Assembly: GCF_042646605.1 (NCBI RefSeq)
Contig: NZ_JBHRUG010000009.1
Coordinates: forward strand, 124,001 to 188,000
DNA length: 64,000 nucleotides
From: Litchfieldella rifensis
GTDB lineage: Bacteria; Pseudomonadota; Gammaproteobacteria; Pseudomonadales; Halomonadaceae
Reading direction: 5' to 3'
Under the pieces are notes generated by a model, which ran no database searches, was not told where the DNA came from, and worked only from the letters and a program-made list of their open reading frames with translations. Each line of letters opens with the position of its first letter. The stretch's first letter is position 1. Below, one piece after another: positions 54,108-62,342 of this stretch. The position numbers and the translations under genes are program-made.

Positions 54108-55958
54108 TCATATCCAAAGTTTCTTCACCGGCTTGCCGCCATACGTGAGGTTGACCATGGCTCGCGACACCAGCAGGGCGGTGAACATCGAGCTCAGGAT
54201 GCCCAGCGACAGCGTTACGGCGAAGCCTTTCACCGGCCCGGTGCCGATCGAGAACAGGATCAGCGCCACCAGCAGGGTGGTGATATTGGCATCGATGATC
54301 GAGGTGAAGGCGCGCTCGTAGCCGGCATGAATGGCCTGCTGGACCGACAAGCCACTGCGCAACTCTTCACGTATTCGCTCGAATATCAACACGTTGGCAT
54401 CAACTGCCATGCCCAGGGTCAGCACGATCCCGGCGATGCCGGGCAGCGTGAGCGTGGCACCGAGCATCGACATGGCGGCGATCAGCAGGACCAGGTTGAT
54501 TCCCAATGCCAGGTTGGCGATCACGCCGAACACCTTGTAGCGCACCAACATGAACAGCACCACCAGCAACAGGCCGATCTGCACCGACATCACGCCGCGA
54601 TCGATGTTCTCCTGACCCAGGCTCGGGCCGATGGTGCGCTCCTGCACGAAGTAGATCGGTGCCGCCAGCGAACCCGAGCGCAGCAACAGCGCCAGCTCTG
54701 CCGCTTCGGTGGGTGATTCCAGGCCGGTGATGCGGAAGCTGTTGCCCAGTGCGCTCTGGATGGTGGCCAGGCTGATGATGCCGCGCTCGGTATAGGGCTC
54801 GCGTACCTCGACCTCTTGGCCATCCTCGATGACCGTGCGGGTCCGGGTGTTGTGCTCGATGTACAGCACCGCCATGTTGCGGCCGATGTTGGTGCGGGTG
54901 GCGCGATTCATCTGGGTACCGCCGGTGCCGTCCAGGTCGATGTTGACCTGGGGTCGGCCGTTCTCGTCGAAGCTGCGGCTGGCATTGGAAACGCTGTCAC
55001 CGGTGATGATCACATCGCGCATCAGGGTGGCGGTACGCGCCTCATTGTTGCGGAAGCCGAACTCTTCGGTCTCGTGTTCCGGGGTGTCCGGGCGCGCTTC
55101 GAGGCGGAATTCCAGGTTGGCGGTTGCGCCGACCACGCGCTTAGCGGCGGCGGTATCCTGGACCCCCGGCAGCTCGACGACGATACGATTGGGGCCCTGG
55201 CGTTGGACCAGTGGCTCGGCGACGCCCAGTTCGTTGACCCGGTTGCGCAGCGTGGTCAGGTTCTGATTGATCGCATAATCCTCGATCTCGTTGACGGCCT
55301 GATCGGTCAGGGTCATCTCCAGCGCCGCGCCGCGGCCCTCGTCGAGGTTCCGGTAATCGAAGTCCGGGAATTGGCGAGCGATCAGCTGGCGTGCCGCATC
55401 GCGGTCTTCCTCATCGGCGAAACTCAGCGTCAGGGTGCGATCGTCGACCTCGGTGTCGCGATAGCGAATGCGTTCGTCACGCAGCATCTCGCGCATGGCG
55501 CTGGCATTGACTTCCAGGCGCTGGGTCACCGCCGCATCCATGTCGACCTCGAGCAGGAAGTGTACGCCGCCACGCAGATCCAGGCCCAGCGTCATGGGGG
55601 AGGCGGCCAGGCTCTCCAGCCAGTCTGGGGTGGATTCTGCCAGGTTGAGGGCAACCACGGTGTCATCGCCCACCATATCGGCGATGATGTCGCGGGCCTT
55701 CAATTGGTCGTCGGTATCGGCAAGACGGATCAGGATGCCGGTGTTGCTGATCTCGCTGGTCTCGATCTCGATGCCGGCATCGGTAAGGGCGCGCTCGAAG
55801 CGTTCCAATTGGCGTTCGTCGAGGGTCACATCGCCCCGGACACTGCTGATCTGGACCGCTGGATCCTCAGGGTAGAGGTTGGGCAGCGAATAGATCAGGC
55901 CGACGACGAGGACGAGGAGTATCAGCAGATACTTCCACAGGGGATATCGGTTGAGCAT
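54108..55958 (-). CDS. secD: Protein translocase subunit SecD
   Basis: A 616-residue inner-membrane protein: one N-terminal helix (LWKYLLILLVLVVGLIYSLPNLY), a large periplasmic domain with the GLDLRGGVHFLLEVD motif, and five C-terminal helices including GIAGIVLTLGMAVDANVLIFERIREELR. Middle gene of yajC-secD-secF. Confidence 0.97.
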   Translation of the reverse strand: MLNRYPLWKYLLILLVLVVGLIYSLPNLYPEDPAVQISSVRGDVTLDERQLERFERALTDAGIEIETSEISNTGILIRLADTDDQLKARDIIADMVGDDTVVALNLAESTPDWLESLAASPMTLGLDLRGGVHFLLEVDMDAAVTQRLEVNASAMREMLRDERIRYRDTEVDDRTLTLSFADEEDRDAARQLIARQFPDFDYRNLDEGRGAALEMTLTDQAVNEIEDYAINQNLTTLRNRVNELGVAEPLVQRQGPNRIVVELPGVQDTAAAKRVVGATANLEFRLEARPDTPEHETEEFGFRNNEARTATLMRDVIITGDSVSNASRSFDENGRPQVNIDLDGTGGTQMNRATRTNIGRNMAVLYIEHNTRTRTVIEDGQEVEVREPYTERGIISLATIQSALGNSFRITGLESPTEAAELALLLRSGSLAAPIYFVQERTIGPSLGQENIDRGVMSVQIGLLLVVLFMLVRYKVFGVIANLALGINLVLLIAAMSMLGATLTLPGIAGIVLTLGMAVDANVLIFERIREELRSGLSVQQAIHAGYERAFTSIIDANITTLLVALILFSIGTGPVKGFAVTLSLGILSSMFTALLVSRAMVNLTYGGKPVKKLWI

Positions 55959-56084
55959 GCAAGCCCTGCCTTGTAGCTAACGTGACGAGATAGTTAGCGC
56001 ATAACGTGACTGGCGATGCGGTCCAGTCGTGGACGGGGAAGGCGCCAGGGCCTTCCGCCGGCACTGTAGACCGCCAGTAAGGGG

Positions 56085-56417
56085 TCAGATGGACTTGATC
56101 GTGCCCTTGGGCAGTACCGCCGCTACGGCGTTCTTCTGTACATTGACCTCGGTGCCTTCGGCGATCTCGATGGTGATGAACTCGCTGTCGTCGCTCACCT
56201 TGGTGATCCGCCCCACCATACCGCCACCGATGACGATTTCGTCACCCCTGGAGAGACCGCTGACGAGTTGCTTGTGTTGCTTGGCACGCTTGGCCTGGGG
56301 GCGCCACAGCAGGAAGTAGAAGATCAGCACGAAGCCGACCAGCATGACGATCTGGGCAATACCGCCGCCGGCGGCGCCGCCTTCGGCATGGGCCGGAGAG
56401 ATGAAGAAGTCCAGCAT
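56085..56417 (-). CDS. yajC: Sec translocase accessory protein YajC
   Basis: A 110-residue protein with one membrane helix (AQIVMLVGFVLIFYFLLWRPQAKR) and a basic cytosolic domain (GDEIVIGGGMVGRITKVSDD). It is a partner of SecDF. The N-terminus is a short periplasmic stretch. Confidence 0.96.
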   Translation of the reverse strand: MLDFFISPAHAEGGAAGGGIAQIVMLVGFVLIFYFLLWRPQAKRAKQHKQLVSGLSRGDEIVIGGGMVGRITKVSDDSEFITIEIAEGTEVNVQKNAVAAVLPKGTIKSI

Positions 56418-56473
56418 TGGGTGATGTCTCCTGGATTCAGGTGGGAGGAAAAGAAATTCGCATTGCCACTTGG

Positions 56474-57595
56474 CTACGCACTCGGCGCGAGTGGTACCGG
56501 CAGGCCACGTCGCGCGTAGAACCGTTCAATAAAGTCCGCCAATGTACCCGCTTCGATAGCACCGCGCAAACCGGCCATTATACGTTGGTAATGACGCAGA
56601 TTGTGGATGGTGTTGAGCATCGAGCCGAGCATTTCGCCGCAGCGGTCGAGGTGATGCAGGTAGGCCCGCGAGAAGCGTTGACAAGTGTAGCAATCGCAGT
56701 CGTCTTCCAGTGGCCGGGGGTCGTGACGATGCTTGGCATTGCGGATCTTGATCGTGCCTTCGAAAGTGAACAGGTGACCGTTTCTGGCATTGCGGGTCGG
56801 CATCACGCAGTCGAACATGTCGATGCCACGACGCACGCCTTCCACCAGATCCTCGGGTTTGCCCACTCCCATCAGGTAGCGTGGCTTGTCTTCCGGCATC
56901 CAGGCGGGCAGGTAATTCAGTACCTCGATCATCTGCTCCTTGGGTTCTCCGACCGAGAGCCCGCCGATGGCCAGGCCGTCGAAGCCGATCTCCAGCAACC
57001 CGGCCAGAGAACGTTCGCGGAGTTGGGGGTACATGCCGCCCTGGATGATGCCGAACAGCGCCGAGGGCGAGTCGCCATGGGCCTCGCGGGAGCGCTTCGC
57101 CCAGCGTAGCGACAGTTCCATGGAGGCTTCCGCCTCGCGCTCGGTGGCCGGGTAGGGGGTACACTCATCGAAGATCATCACGATGTCCGAGCCCAGCGCA
57201 CGCTGGACAGCCATGGATTCCTCGGGCCCCATGAATACCTTGGCGCCGTCCACCGGCGAGCGGAAGTGCACCCCCTCTTCGGTGATCTTGCGCATCTCTC
57301 CCAGCGAGAATACCTGGAAGCCCCCGGAGTCGGTGAGAATCGGCTTGTCCCACTGGGCGAAGTCGTGCAGATCGCCGTGGGCCTCGATGACCTCGGTCCC
57401 CGGACGCAGCCAGAGATGGAAGGTATTGCCGAGAATGATCTCGGCGCCGATCTCTTTCACCGACGCCGGCGTCATGCCCTTGACGGTGCCGTAGGTACCC
57501 ACCGGCATGAAGGCAGGCGTTTCCACCGTACCGCGGGGGAAGTGCAGGCGCCCGCGGCGTGCCCGGCCGTCGCTGGCCAGGCGCTCAAAGTTCAT
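56474..57595 (-). CDS. tgt: tRNA-guanine transglycosylase
   Basis: A 373-residue enzyme exchanging G34 for preQ1 in tRNA. Substrate block ILTDSGGFQVFSLG, the nucleophilic Asp in GIDMFDCVMPTRNARNG, and the zinc site CDCYTCQRFSRAYLHHL are all intact. ATG 57595 (MNFERLASDGRARRGRL) matches the family start. With queA it forms the queuosine pathway pair. Confidence 0.97.
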   Translation of the reverse strand: MNFERLASDGRARRGRLHFPRGTVETPAFMPVGTYGTVKGMTPASVKEIGAEIILGNTFHLWLRPGTEVIEAHGDLHDFAQWDKPILTDSGGFQVFSLGEMRKITEEGVHFRSPVDGAKVFMGPEESMAVQRALGSDIVMIFDECTPYPATEREAEASMELSLRWAKRSREAHGDSPSALFGIIQGGMYPQLRERSLAGLLEIGFDGLAIGGLSVGEPKEQMIEVLNYLPAWMPEDKPRYLMGVGKPEDLVEGVRRGIDMFDCVMPTRNARNGHLFTFEGTIKIRNAKHRHDPRPLEDDCDCYTCQRFSRAYLHHLDRCGEMLGSMLNTIHNLRHYQRIMAGLRGAIEAGTLADFIERFYARRGLPVPLAPSA

Positions 57596-57628
57596 GAAAC
57601 ACTCGTTTCGCATGCAGTCTCTCGAAGG

Positions 57629-58684
57629 TCAGGTGGCGTCGGTCAGGCGCGTCTTGCGGGTCAAGAACATGGCGTCGCCGTAACTGAAGAAGGCATAGCG
57701 TTCGGTCACGGCGGCCCGATAGGCCCTCATCACGGTATCGAAGCCGGCGAAGGATGCCACCAGCATCAGCAGAGTCGACTCGGGTAGATGGAAATTGGTC
57801 ACCAGAGCATCGACGCAGCGCCATTCGTAGCCGGGATAGATGAAGATATCGGTTTCGCCGCTGTAGGGGGCGATGTCACCGGTCCCGGTCATCAGGCAAG
57901 CCGACTCCAGGCAGCGCACACTGGTGGTGCCCACGGCGACCACTCGACGGCCCGCGGCTTTTGCTGCCCGTACCTTGTCGCACACCTCTTCGCTCACCTC
58001 GATCCATTCGCTGTGCATCTGGTGGTCGCGGATATCGTCGGCACGTACCGGCTGGAAGGTGCCGGCGCCCACGTGCAGGGTCACGAAGGCACTGTCGATA
58101 CCCTGGGTCGCCAGGGCCTCGAGCAATGGCTCGTCGAAATGCAAGCCGGCGGTGGGGGCGGCCACGGCGCCGTCGCGGCGAGCGTAGACGGTCTGGTAGC
58201 GCTCGCGATCGGCGAGTTCGTCGTCGCGGGTGATGTAGGGCGGCAGCGGCATATGGCCGTGGCGCTCGAGCAGTTCGATCATCGGCGTCTCGCCGAGGAA
58301 GCGCAGCTCGAACAGCGCCTCGCGCCGCCCTTCGACCACGGCGTGGATATCGCCCTCGAAGATCAGCTCGGTGCCCGGCTTGGGTGACTTGCTGGCGCGC
58401 AAGTGGGCCAGACCACGGTGCGTGTCCAGCGGGCGTTCGAGCAGCATCTCCACGCGCCCGCCACTGGCCTTGTGGCCATGCAGGCGAGCCGGAATCACGC
58501 GGGTGTCGTTGAATACCAGCAGATCGCCGGGGTCGAGCAGGTCCAGCAGCTCGGGGAAGCGCCGATGGGCAAGCTGACCGCTATTGCCATCCACGCTCAG
58601 CAGACGGCAGTCGCTGCGGCGCTCGGACGGATAACGGGCGATCAACTCGTCGGGGAGCTCATAATGAAAATCGGCACGCTGCAT
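57629..58684 (-). CDS. queA: S-adenosylmethionine:tRNA ribosyltransferase-isomerase
   Basis: A 351-residue enzyme that adds the ribosyl part of SAM to preQ1 in tRNA, making epoxyqueuosine. It starts MQRADFHYELPDELIARYPSE, with PTAGLHFDE and TLHVGAGTFQPVR motifs. First gene of the queA-tgt-yajC-secDF chain, with a promoter just upstream. Confidence 0.97.
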   Translation of the reverse strand: MQRADFHYELPDELIARYPSERRSDCRLLSVDGNSGQLAHRRFPELLDLLDPGDLLVFNDTRVIPARLHGHKASGGRVEMLLERPLDTHRGLAHLRASKSPKPGTELIFEGDIHAVVEGRREALFELRFLGETPMIELLERHGHMPLPPYITRDDELADRERYQTVYARRDGAVAAPTAGLHFDEPLLEALATQGIDSAFVTLHVGAGTFQPVRADDIRDHQMHSEWIEVSEEVCDKVRAAKAAGRRVVAVGTTSVRCLESACLMTGTGDIAPYSGETDIFIYPGYEWRCVDALVTNFHLPESTLLMLVASFAGFDTVMRAYRAAVTERYAFFSYGDAMFLTRKTRLTDAT

Positions 58685-58718
58685 CGGGAAAATCGGGCTC
58701 GGGGATTGTCAGGCGCCA

Positions 58719-58748
58719 TAGGATACCGGTTCGCGGTGAGGAAGTCAG
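58719..58748 (-). promoter_or_regulatory. Predicted queA promoter
   Basis: Minus-strand CTGACT (58743-58748) and TATCCT (58719-58724), 18-bp spacer. It is back to back with the tRNA-Leu promoter. Confidence 0.4.
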
Positions 58749-58757
58749 GTCGGACGA

Positions 58758-58785
58758 TTGACCTGATCGGCGGTCTACGTATAAT
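58758..58785 (+). promoter_or_regulatory. tRNA-Leu promoter
   Basis: TTGACC (58758-58763) and a perfect TATAAT (58780-58785), 16-bp spacer, 10 bases before the tRNA. Confidence 0.75.
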
Positions 58786-58795
58786 GCAACGCGCT

Positions 58796-58882
58796 GCCCG
58801 GGTGGCGAAATCGGTAGACGCAGCGGATTCAAAATCCGCCGCTGGAGACAGCGTGTCGGTTCGAGTCCGACCCCGGGCACCA
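58796..58882 (+). tRNA. tRNA-Leu (anticodon CAA)
   Basis: An 87-base class II tRNA: acceptor arms GCCCGGG (58796-58802) and CCCGGGC (58872-58878) pair fully, discriminator A, encoded CCA end. The anticodon arm is GCGGA-TTCAAAA-TCCGC, anticodon CAA. A long variable arm and the TTCGAGT T-loop are present. Its 3' end faces the integrase of the phage element, so it is the probable attachment site. Confidence 0.96.
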
Positions 58883-58929
58883 TTCCTTTCAAGTACTTAG
58901 CGTCTCTTCCTCACTCTCGATTCCTTCCG

Positions 58930-58939
58930 NNNNNNNNNN
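58930..58939. other. Assembly gap (10 N)
   Basis: Ten undetermined bases between the tRNA-Leu flank and the end of the integrase gene. The true size is unknown and the join may be a scaffolding guess. It hides the integrase C-terminus and any attL core. Confidence 0.98.
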
Positions 58940-59948
58940 ACGTGTCCACGTTGTGTCCACGGCATTTTGGGGCGTACTTGATTGCGTCCGCAAGGTGATC
59001 CGGGGACAGGTGGGCATACCGCATGGTCATGGTAATCGTCTGATGGCCAAGAATCTTTTGTAACGTCAGCACGTCGCCTCCGTTCATCATGAAATGGCTG
59101 GCGAAGGTGTGGCGTAGCACATGGGTACGTTGGCCCTTAGGAAGTCTGATGCCGGCTTCGATGATGGCTTCTGAGAACGGGTTGTAGCCGGTGGTTTGAA
59201 AGACTCTGCCCATCTTCCTGGGAGCATGCTTGGCCAGGGTCTGGTAGAGATCCTGGGGCAAAGGAATCGTGCGATTTCGGCCGTTTTTTGTACCCGTGAA
59301 AGTGACACGTCCATCACGCAGCATTTCAGCCCGGAGGTATTGCGCCTCACTCCAGCGAGCACCGGTTGCCAGGCATAGTCTGGTGATCAACAAGACGTCG
59401 GGGTTTCGTGACTTCTCCAGGACCTGGAACAGCCGGTCGATCTGGTCTTCAGTCAAATAGGAAAGCTCGGTTTCGTCCAAGCGTAGCGGCTGGATATTGG
59501 CAAAAGGGTTCTGGCCTTCCCACTCTCCAAGCTGAATCACCTTGTTGAAAACAGCCCGCAGATGGGCTTGGTCATGGTTGGCGGTGTTCGGGGTGATGCC
59601 TTCATCCAGGCGGCGTTGACGAGATTTTGCTGCATCCATGGGGGTGAGGGTCGAAGCAACGGGGTTGCCCATCTTCTCGGCCAATGCCTGGAGCTGTGAC
59701 AGGCGTCGCTTGCCATCCTTGAGTGAGATGCCATGGAAGTCATACCAAATCTGGATAAGATCCAGGAGCCGGCGGCGGTCGCGTTTCTTGGGCATGTAGG
59801 GTTCGCCGGCAGCAGCCTTGCCACGTAGATAATCCTCAAAACGCTTGGCCTCGGCCTTGGTCTTGAAAGTCTTGCGCACCCGCCTACCGAACCGGCCATC
59901 TGGCCTGACATCGACACACCATCCCGTGGCGGTTTTCTTGATACCCAT
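58940..59948 (-). CDS. Phage tyrosine integrase (3' end in assembly gap)
   Basis: At least 336 residues. An AP2-like N-terminal DNA-binding region (MGIKKTATGWCVDVRPDGR) and SAM-like core-binding domain precede the catalytic domain. Catalytic residues: R198 (ATGARWSE), K221, H276 and R279 (THVLRHTF), H302 (LGHQ) and nucleophile Y311 (MRYAHL). The chain is intact up to GHNVDT and then enters the N gap. The start overlaps the rep stop by one base. It probably inserts the phage at the tRNA-Leu 3' end. Confidence 0.92.
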
Positions 59949-61243
59949 CAGGCGGCTTTCCCTATCAATCGTCGTTCGATGAGCTTTTGTTCGACCAACT
60001 GGCGGAAGCCGTGCTTATCGACGCCGCGACGCCGGTAGTACTCGGCGAGGTCATCCCACATCCCGGAGCGTTGCAGGTAGCGAATGGCTTCATGGGTGCG
60101 AAAGCCTTGTCGGGCATAGATCGAGATCAGATTGCCGAAGGCAAGGCAGACGTTCTTTTCATTGCCGAGGCCAGGGGCCTTACGCGCTCGTTTGTAGAGG
60201 AAGTGGGGTTCATGGGCATAGAAGCGGGGATCGTCGCGCAGCAGTTGCCAGGTGGGATCGATCAGGTCCCGGCTATGGTCGAGGCGGTAGGATTGCATGG
60301 CGGTGCGCCATAGGCCGGTCAGGTGGGGAATGGTATCGATGAAGCGCTGGAAGCCATGGCCATCGTCGAGGACTTCGCCGGTATCGACGTTGCAAGGAAT
60401 GCCTTGGGCGAACTCACGCAGCACGGATTGATGGAAGCGCATTTCGATGCGCCACACGTCCTGATCGGGATCGTAGGAGGGGGAGAGAGGATCATTACCG
60501 GGGGCTTGCTGCCAGATGCCTTGCCAGAAATGCAGCTTGTCGCGTCGGTGAGCTTCACGCGTCTTGTTGTACAGGGCGCATTGCAAGGCCCCAGCGGTGC
60601 CAAACAGGTAGCTTTGGCCATAACCATACTGGGCGGCAACTTCGCCGCTGGTGATCTCGAGAGAGTCGATGCCGTGGAGCTTGGTCACGCGCTTGGAGCG
60701 TGTCACGAAACGGTCCATGAAGTCTTTGGGCGGTTGCCAGCCTTGGACGTCCAGGGCGAGGTGCACGGCGCATCCAGCAGGCTCGATGTTGGCCAGCATG
60801 TGCTTCGAGATCGTGTCCATGAAGTCCTGGCACTGCTGAGGGCTGCGTTCCTGGATGAAATGCGGGGAGAGCTCAATCTTGAGATGGGTACCGGGGTTCT
60901 CGACCTTCTGATGTCGGGCATAGAACAACACGATCACGCCCAGGTCATTGTTCTGCAGGCGGTAGCGAAAGCCGGAACTGGACGAGCCCGCGGCGACGAT
61001 CCAGGTGGTGTCGAACAGCTCGATGGTGGCACCCCTGCCCTGGTTATAGGCTTCGATGATCTGGTCGAAGAGGGACAGGCAAGGCTTGCCGATGTAAAGC
61101 TGACGAACGGTGTCGACGCCGGCATTGAGCAGGCGGATACCTCCCAGCTCACGTTGGCCCTTGGGGCTGATGAAAATGGGCCCCTGGTCGTCGTGTTCGC
61201 CACGTGACAAGGATTCGACCGAATAGCGTTCCCATGCTTTCAT
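59948..61243 (-). CDS. Rolling-circle replication initiation protein (Rep_trans-like)
   Basis: A 431-residue protein resembling the replication initiators of Pf1-like inoviruses (phage replication initiation factor family). Typical parts are FDTTWIVAAGSSSSGFRYRLQNNDLGVIVLFYARH and a central block GTHLKIELSPHFI...TRSKRVTKLHGIDSLE with QSYLFG and ALYNKTREA. The last supplies the Tyr that would nick the origin. The start ATG 61243 has no strong ribosome site but follows the stop of a small ORF by 14 bases, suggesting coupled translation. Confidence 0.82.
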   Translation of the reverse strand: MKAWERYSVESLSRGEHDDQGPIFISPKGQRELGGIRLLNAGVDTVRQLYIGKPCLSLFDQIIEAYNQGRGATIELFDTTWIVAAGSSSSGFRYRLQNNDLGVIVLFYARHQKVENPGTHLKIELSPHFIQERSPQQCQDFMDTISKHMLANIEPAGCAVHLALDVQGWQPPKDFMDRFVTRSKRVTKLHGIDSLEITSGEVAAQYGYGQSYLFGTAGALQCALYNKTREAHRRDKLHFWQGIWQQAPGNDPLSPSYDPDQDVWRIEMRFHQSVLREFAQGIPCNVDTGEVLDDGHGFQRFIDTIPHLTGLWRTAMQSYRLDHSRDLIDPTWQLLRDDPRFYAHEPHFLYKRARKAPGLGNEKNVCLAFGNLISIYARQGFRTHEAIRYLQRSGMWDDLAEYYRRRGVDKHGFRQLVEQKLIERRLIGKAA

Positions 61244-61257
61244 TTTTTTCTAAACAC

Positions 61258-61383
61258 CTATTGGCAGTTAGTGGCAAGTTTTCGGCAGCTTCGCTGTAAC
61301 TCTGCGAGACGTGCTACAGGGAGGGTCTCCACGTAGAGTCGGTTGACTAGGCTGCGAGTCTGTCGAGTCGTTCGTGTCCTCAT
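61258..61383 (-). CDS. Possible small phage protein (41 residues)
   Basis: A short ORF starting MRTRTTRQTRSLVNRLYVET, strongly basic, with an AGGGGG-type ribosome site about three bases upstream of ATG 61383, ending 14 bases before rep. A small basic protein before rep could be a regulator or DNA-binding protein. There is no family match I can name; it may equally be chance in this GC-rich strand. Confidence 0.4.
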   Translation of the reverse strand: MRTRTTRQTRSLVNRLYVETLPVARLAELQRSCRKLATNCQ

Positions 61384-61646
61384 GGGCCCCCTACCTGTCG
61401 TTTCACCAAGTCGGACCCGGGCAGCGGTCGAGCAAGGTGCGTATCCCTGCGCTATGGCCGTGTATACGCGCGTGCGGTGCGCCTCAAGCCACTGGCGCAC
61501 CTTCAACGCGCTCCTGACCCGGCCAGCTTGGGATGCACCTTCCTGGCAGCCCTTGACGTCCGCCTTTGGTGAACCGACACGGGGGCTTCCATTGCATCCA
61601 CTTCCTTTTCGTCGTTCTGAAGGCAGCGTGTCCGACAGCAAGCGGT
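61384..61646. other. Non-coding, hairpin-rich phage region, candidate origin
   Basis: About 260 bases between the TraX-like gene and the small ORF. The clearest structure is an 8-bp perfect hairpin GGTGCGCC / GGCGCACC with a 10-base loop (61476-61501). The downstream arm can also pair with an upstream AAGGTGCG (61434-61441 with 61496-61503), giving two competing folds. A GTATAC palindrome lies between them. Position and structure suggest the replication origin and/or packaging signal. No convincing gene is seen on the other strand. Confidence 0.5.
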
Positions 61647-62342
61647 TTACCCAGGCCAGGGCACGAAAATCTGAAAGGCGGCGATCAGGGCGAAATGCAG
61701 CGGGTACCAGGCACGCCAGAGCCAGGGAGAAATGCGCGGTACGTTTGCTACTTGACGTAACAGACCGAGGTGAAGGGCCAGCACCGCCAGTGCAGCCGCC
61801 AGGGAAACCAGGGAGAACAGCCAAACGGTATTGAGGCGGTAAGCCACGATCAGCAGGCCCAGGGCGGCGGGGAGCTGCCAGACACCACGCGAAGCGAAGA
61901 CCAGGGCAAAGGCGGGGACCAGGGCGACACCGAACAAGCCGTACTCGAGATAATCCCGAAGAGCGACAGCAAGAATGCCCAGGGGGAGAAGCATCGCAGG
62001 CCGAGGCAAGTAACCCGAGCTAAGCAATACGCCCGTCAGGGCCGCGCCCAGGGACAGGGTAAAGACCACATTGCCCACGCTGGAGGTGACGACAAGCGTA
62101 TACGGCAACTGAGCCACCAAGGCGATCAGTAGCAAACGGTGGAGATAGGCCAGCGGGTCACGGATCGAGTGGACGAGGTGCCAGGCGATCATGGCCGCGA
62201 ACAGGGGCAGGGCGATACGGCCCAACAACGTTGCCCAGGTCGCGAGTCCCCAGATGTCAGGCAAGGCAAAGCGAGCGATATGTTCGAGCGTCATGGCGCC
62301 CAGGGCGAGCCACTGGGCAAGCGAGATCCAATGATTACGCAT
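61647..62342 (-). CDS. TraX-family membrane protein
   Basis: A 231-residue polytopic membrane protein with about eight helices. The pattern WATLLGRIALPLFAAMIAWHLVHS...YLHRLLLIALVAQLPYTLV...NVVFTLSLG matches the TraX family (F-pilin N-acetylase and relatives). Its ATG overlaps the secretin stop as TGATG, so it is translated with the phage assembly genes. In the F plasmid TraX acetylates the pilin N-terminus; modification of phage coat protein or of a host envelope molecule is an inference here. Confidence 0.85.
   Translation of the reverse strand: MRNHWISLAQWLALGAMTLEHIARFALPDIWGLATWATLLGRIALPLFAAMIAWHLVHSIRDPLAYLHRLLLIALVAQLPYTLVVTSSVGNVVFTLSLGAALTGVLLSSGYLPRPAMLLPLGILAVALRDYLEYGLFGVALVPAFALVFASRGVWQLPAALGLLIVAYRLNTVWLFSLVSLAAALAVLALHLGLLRQVANVPRISPWLWRAWYPLHFALIAAFQIFVPWPG

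Noticed and set aside
58911..58939. Integrase read through the N gap to a stop at 58911
   Set aside because: Residues across N are not real and the gap length is unknown, so the C-terminus cannot be stated.
61258..61824. 188-residue minus-strand ORF spanning the phage non-coding gap
   Set aside because: Most of it overlaps the end of the TraX-like gene in another frame and the hairpin region; the translation has no protein-like features. Only its last 41 codons are kept as a possible small gene.
61343..61834. Plus-strand ORF across the phage non-coding gap
   Set aside because: Runs through the hairpins and antisense to the TraX-like gene, with Arg/Pro-rich translation typical of a GC shadow.
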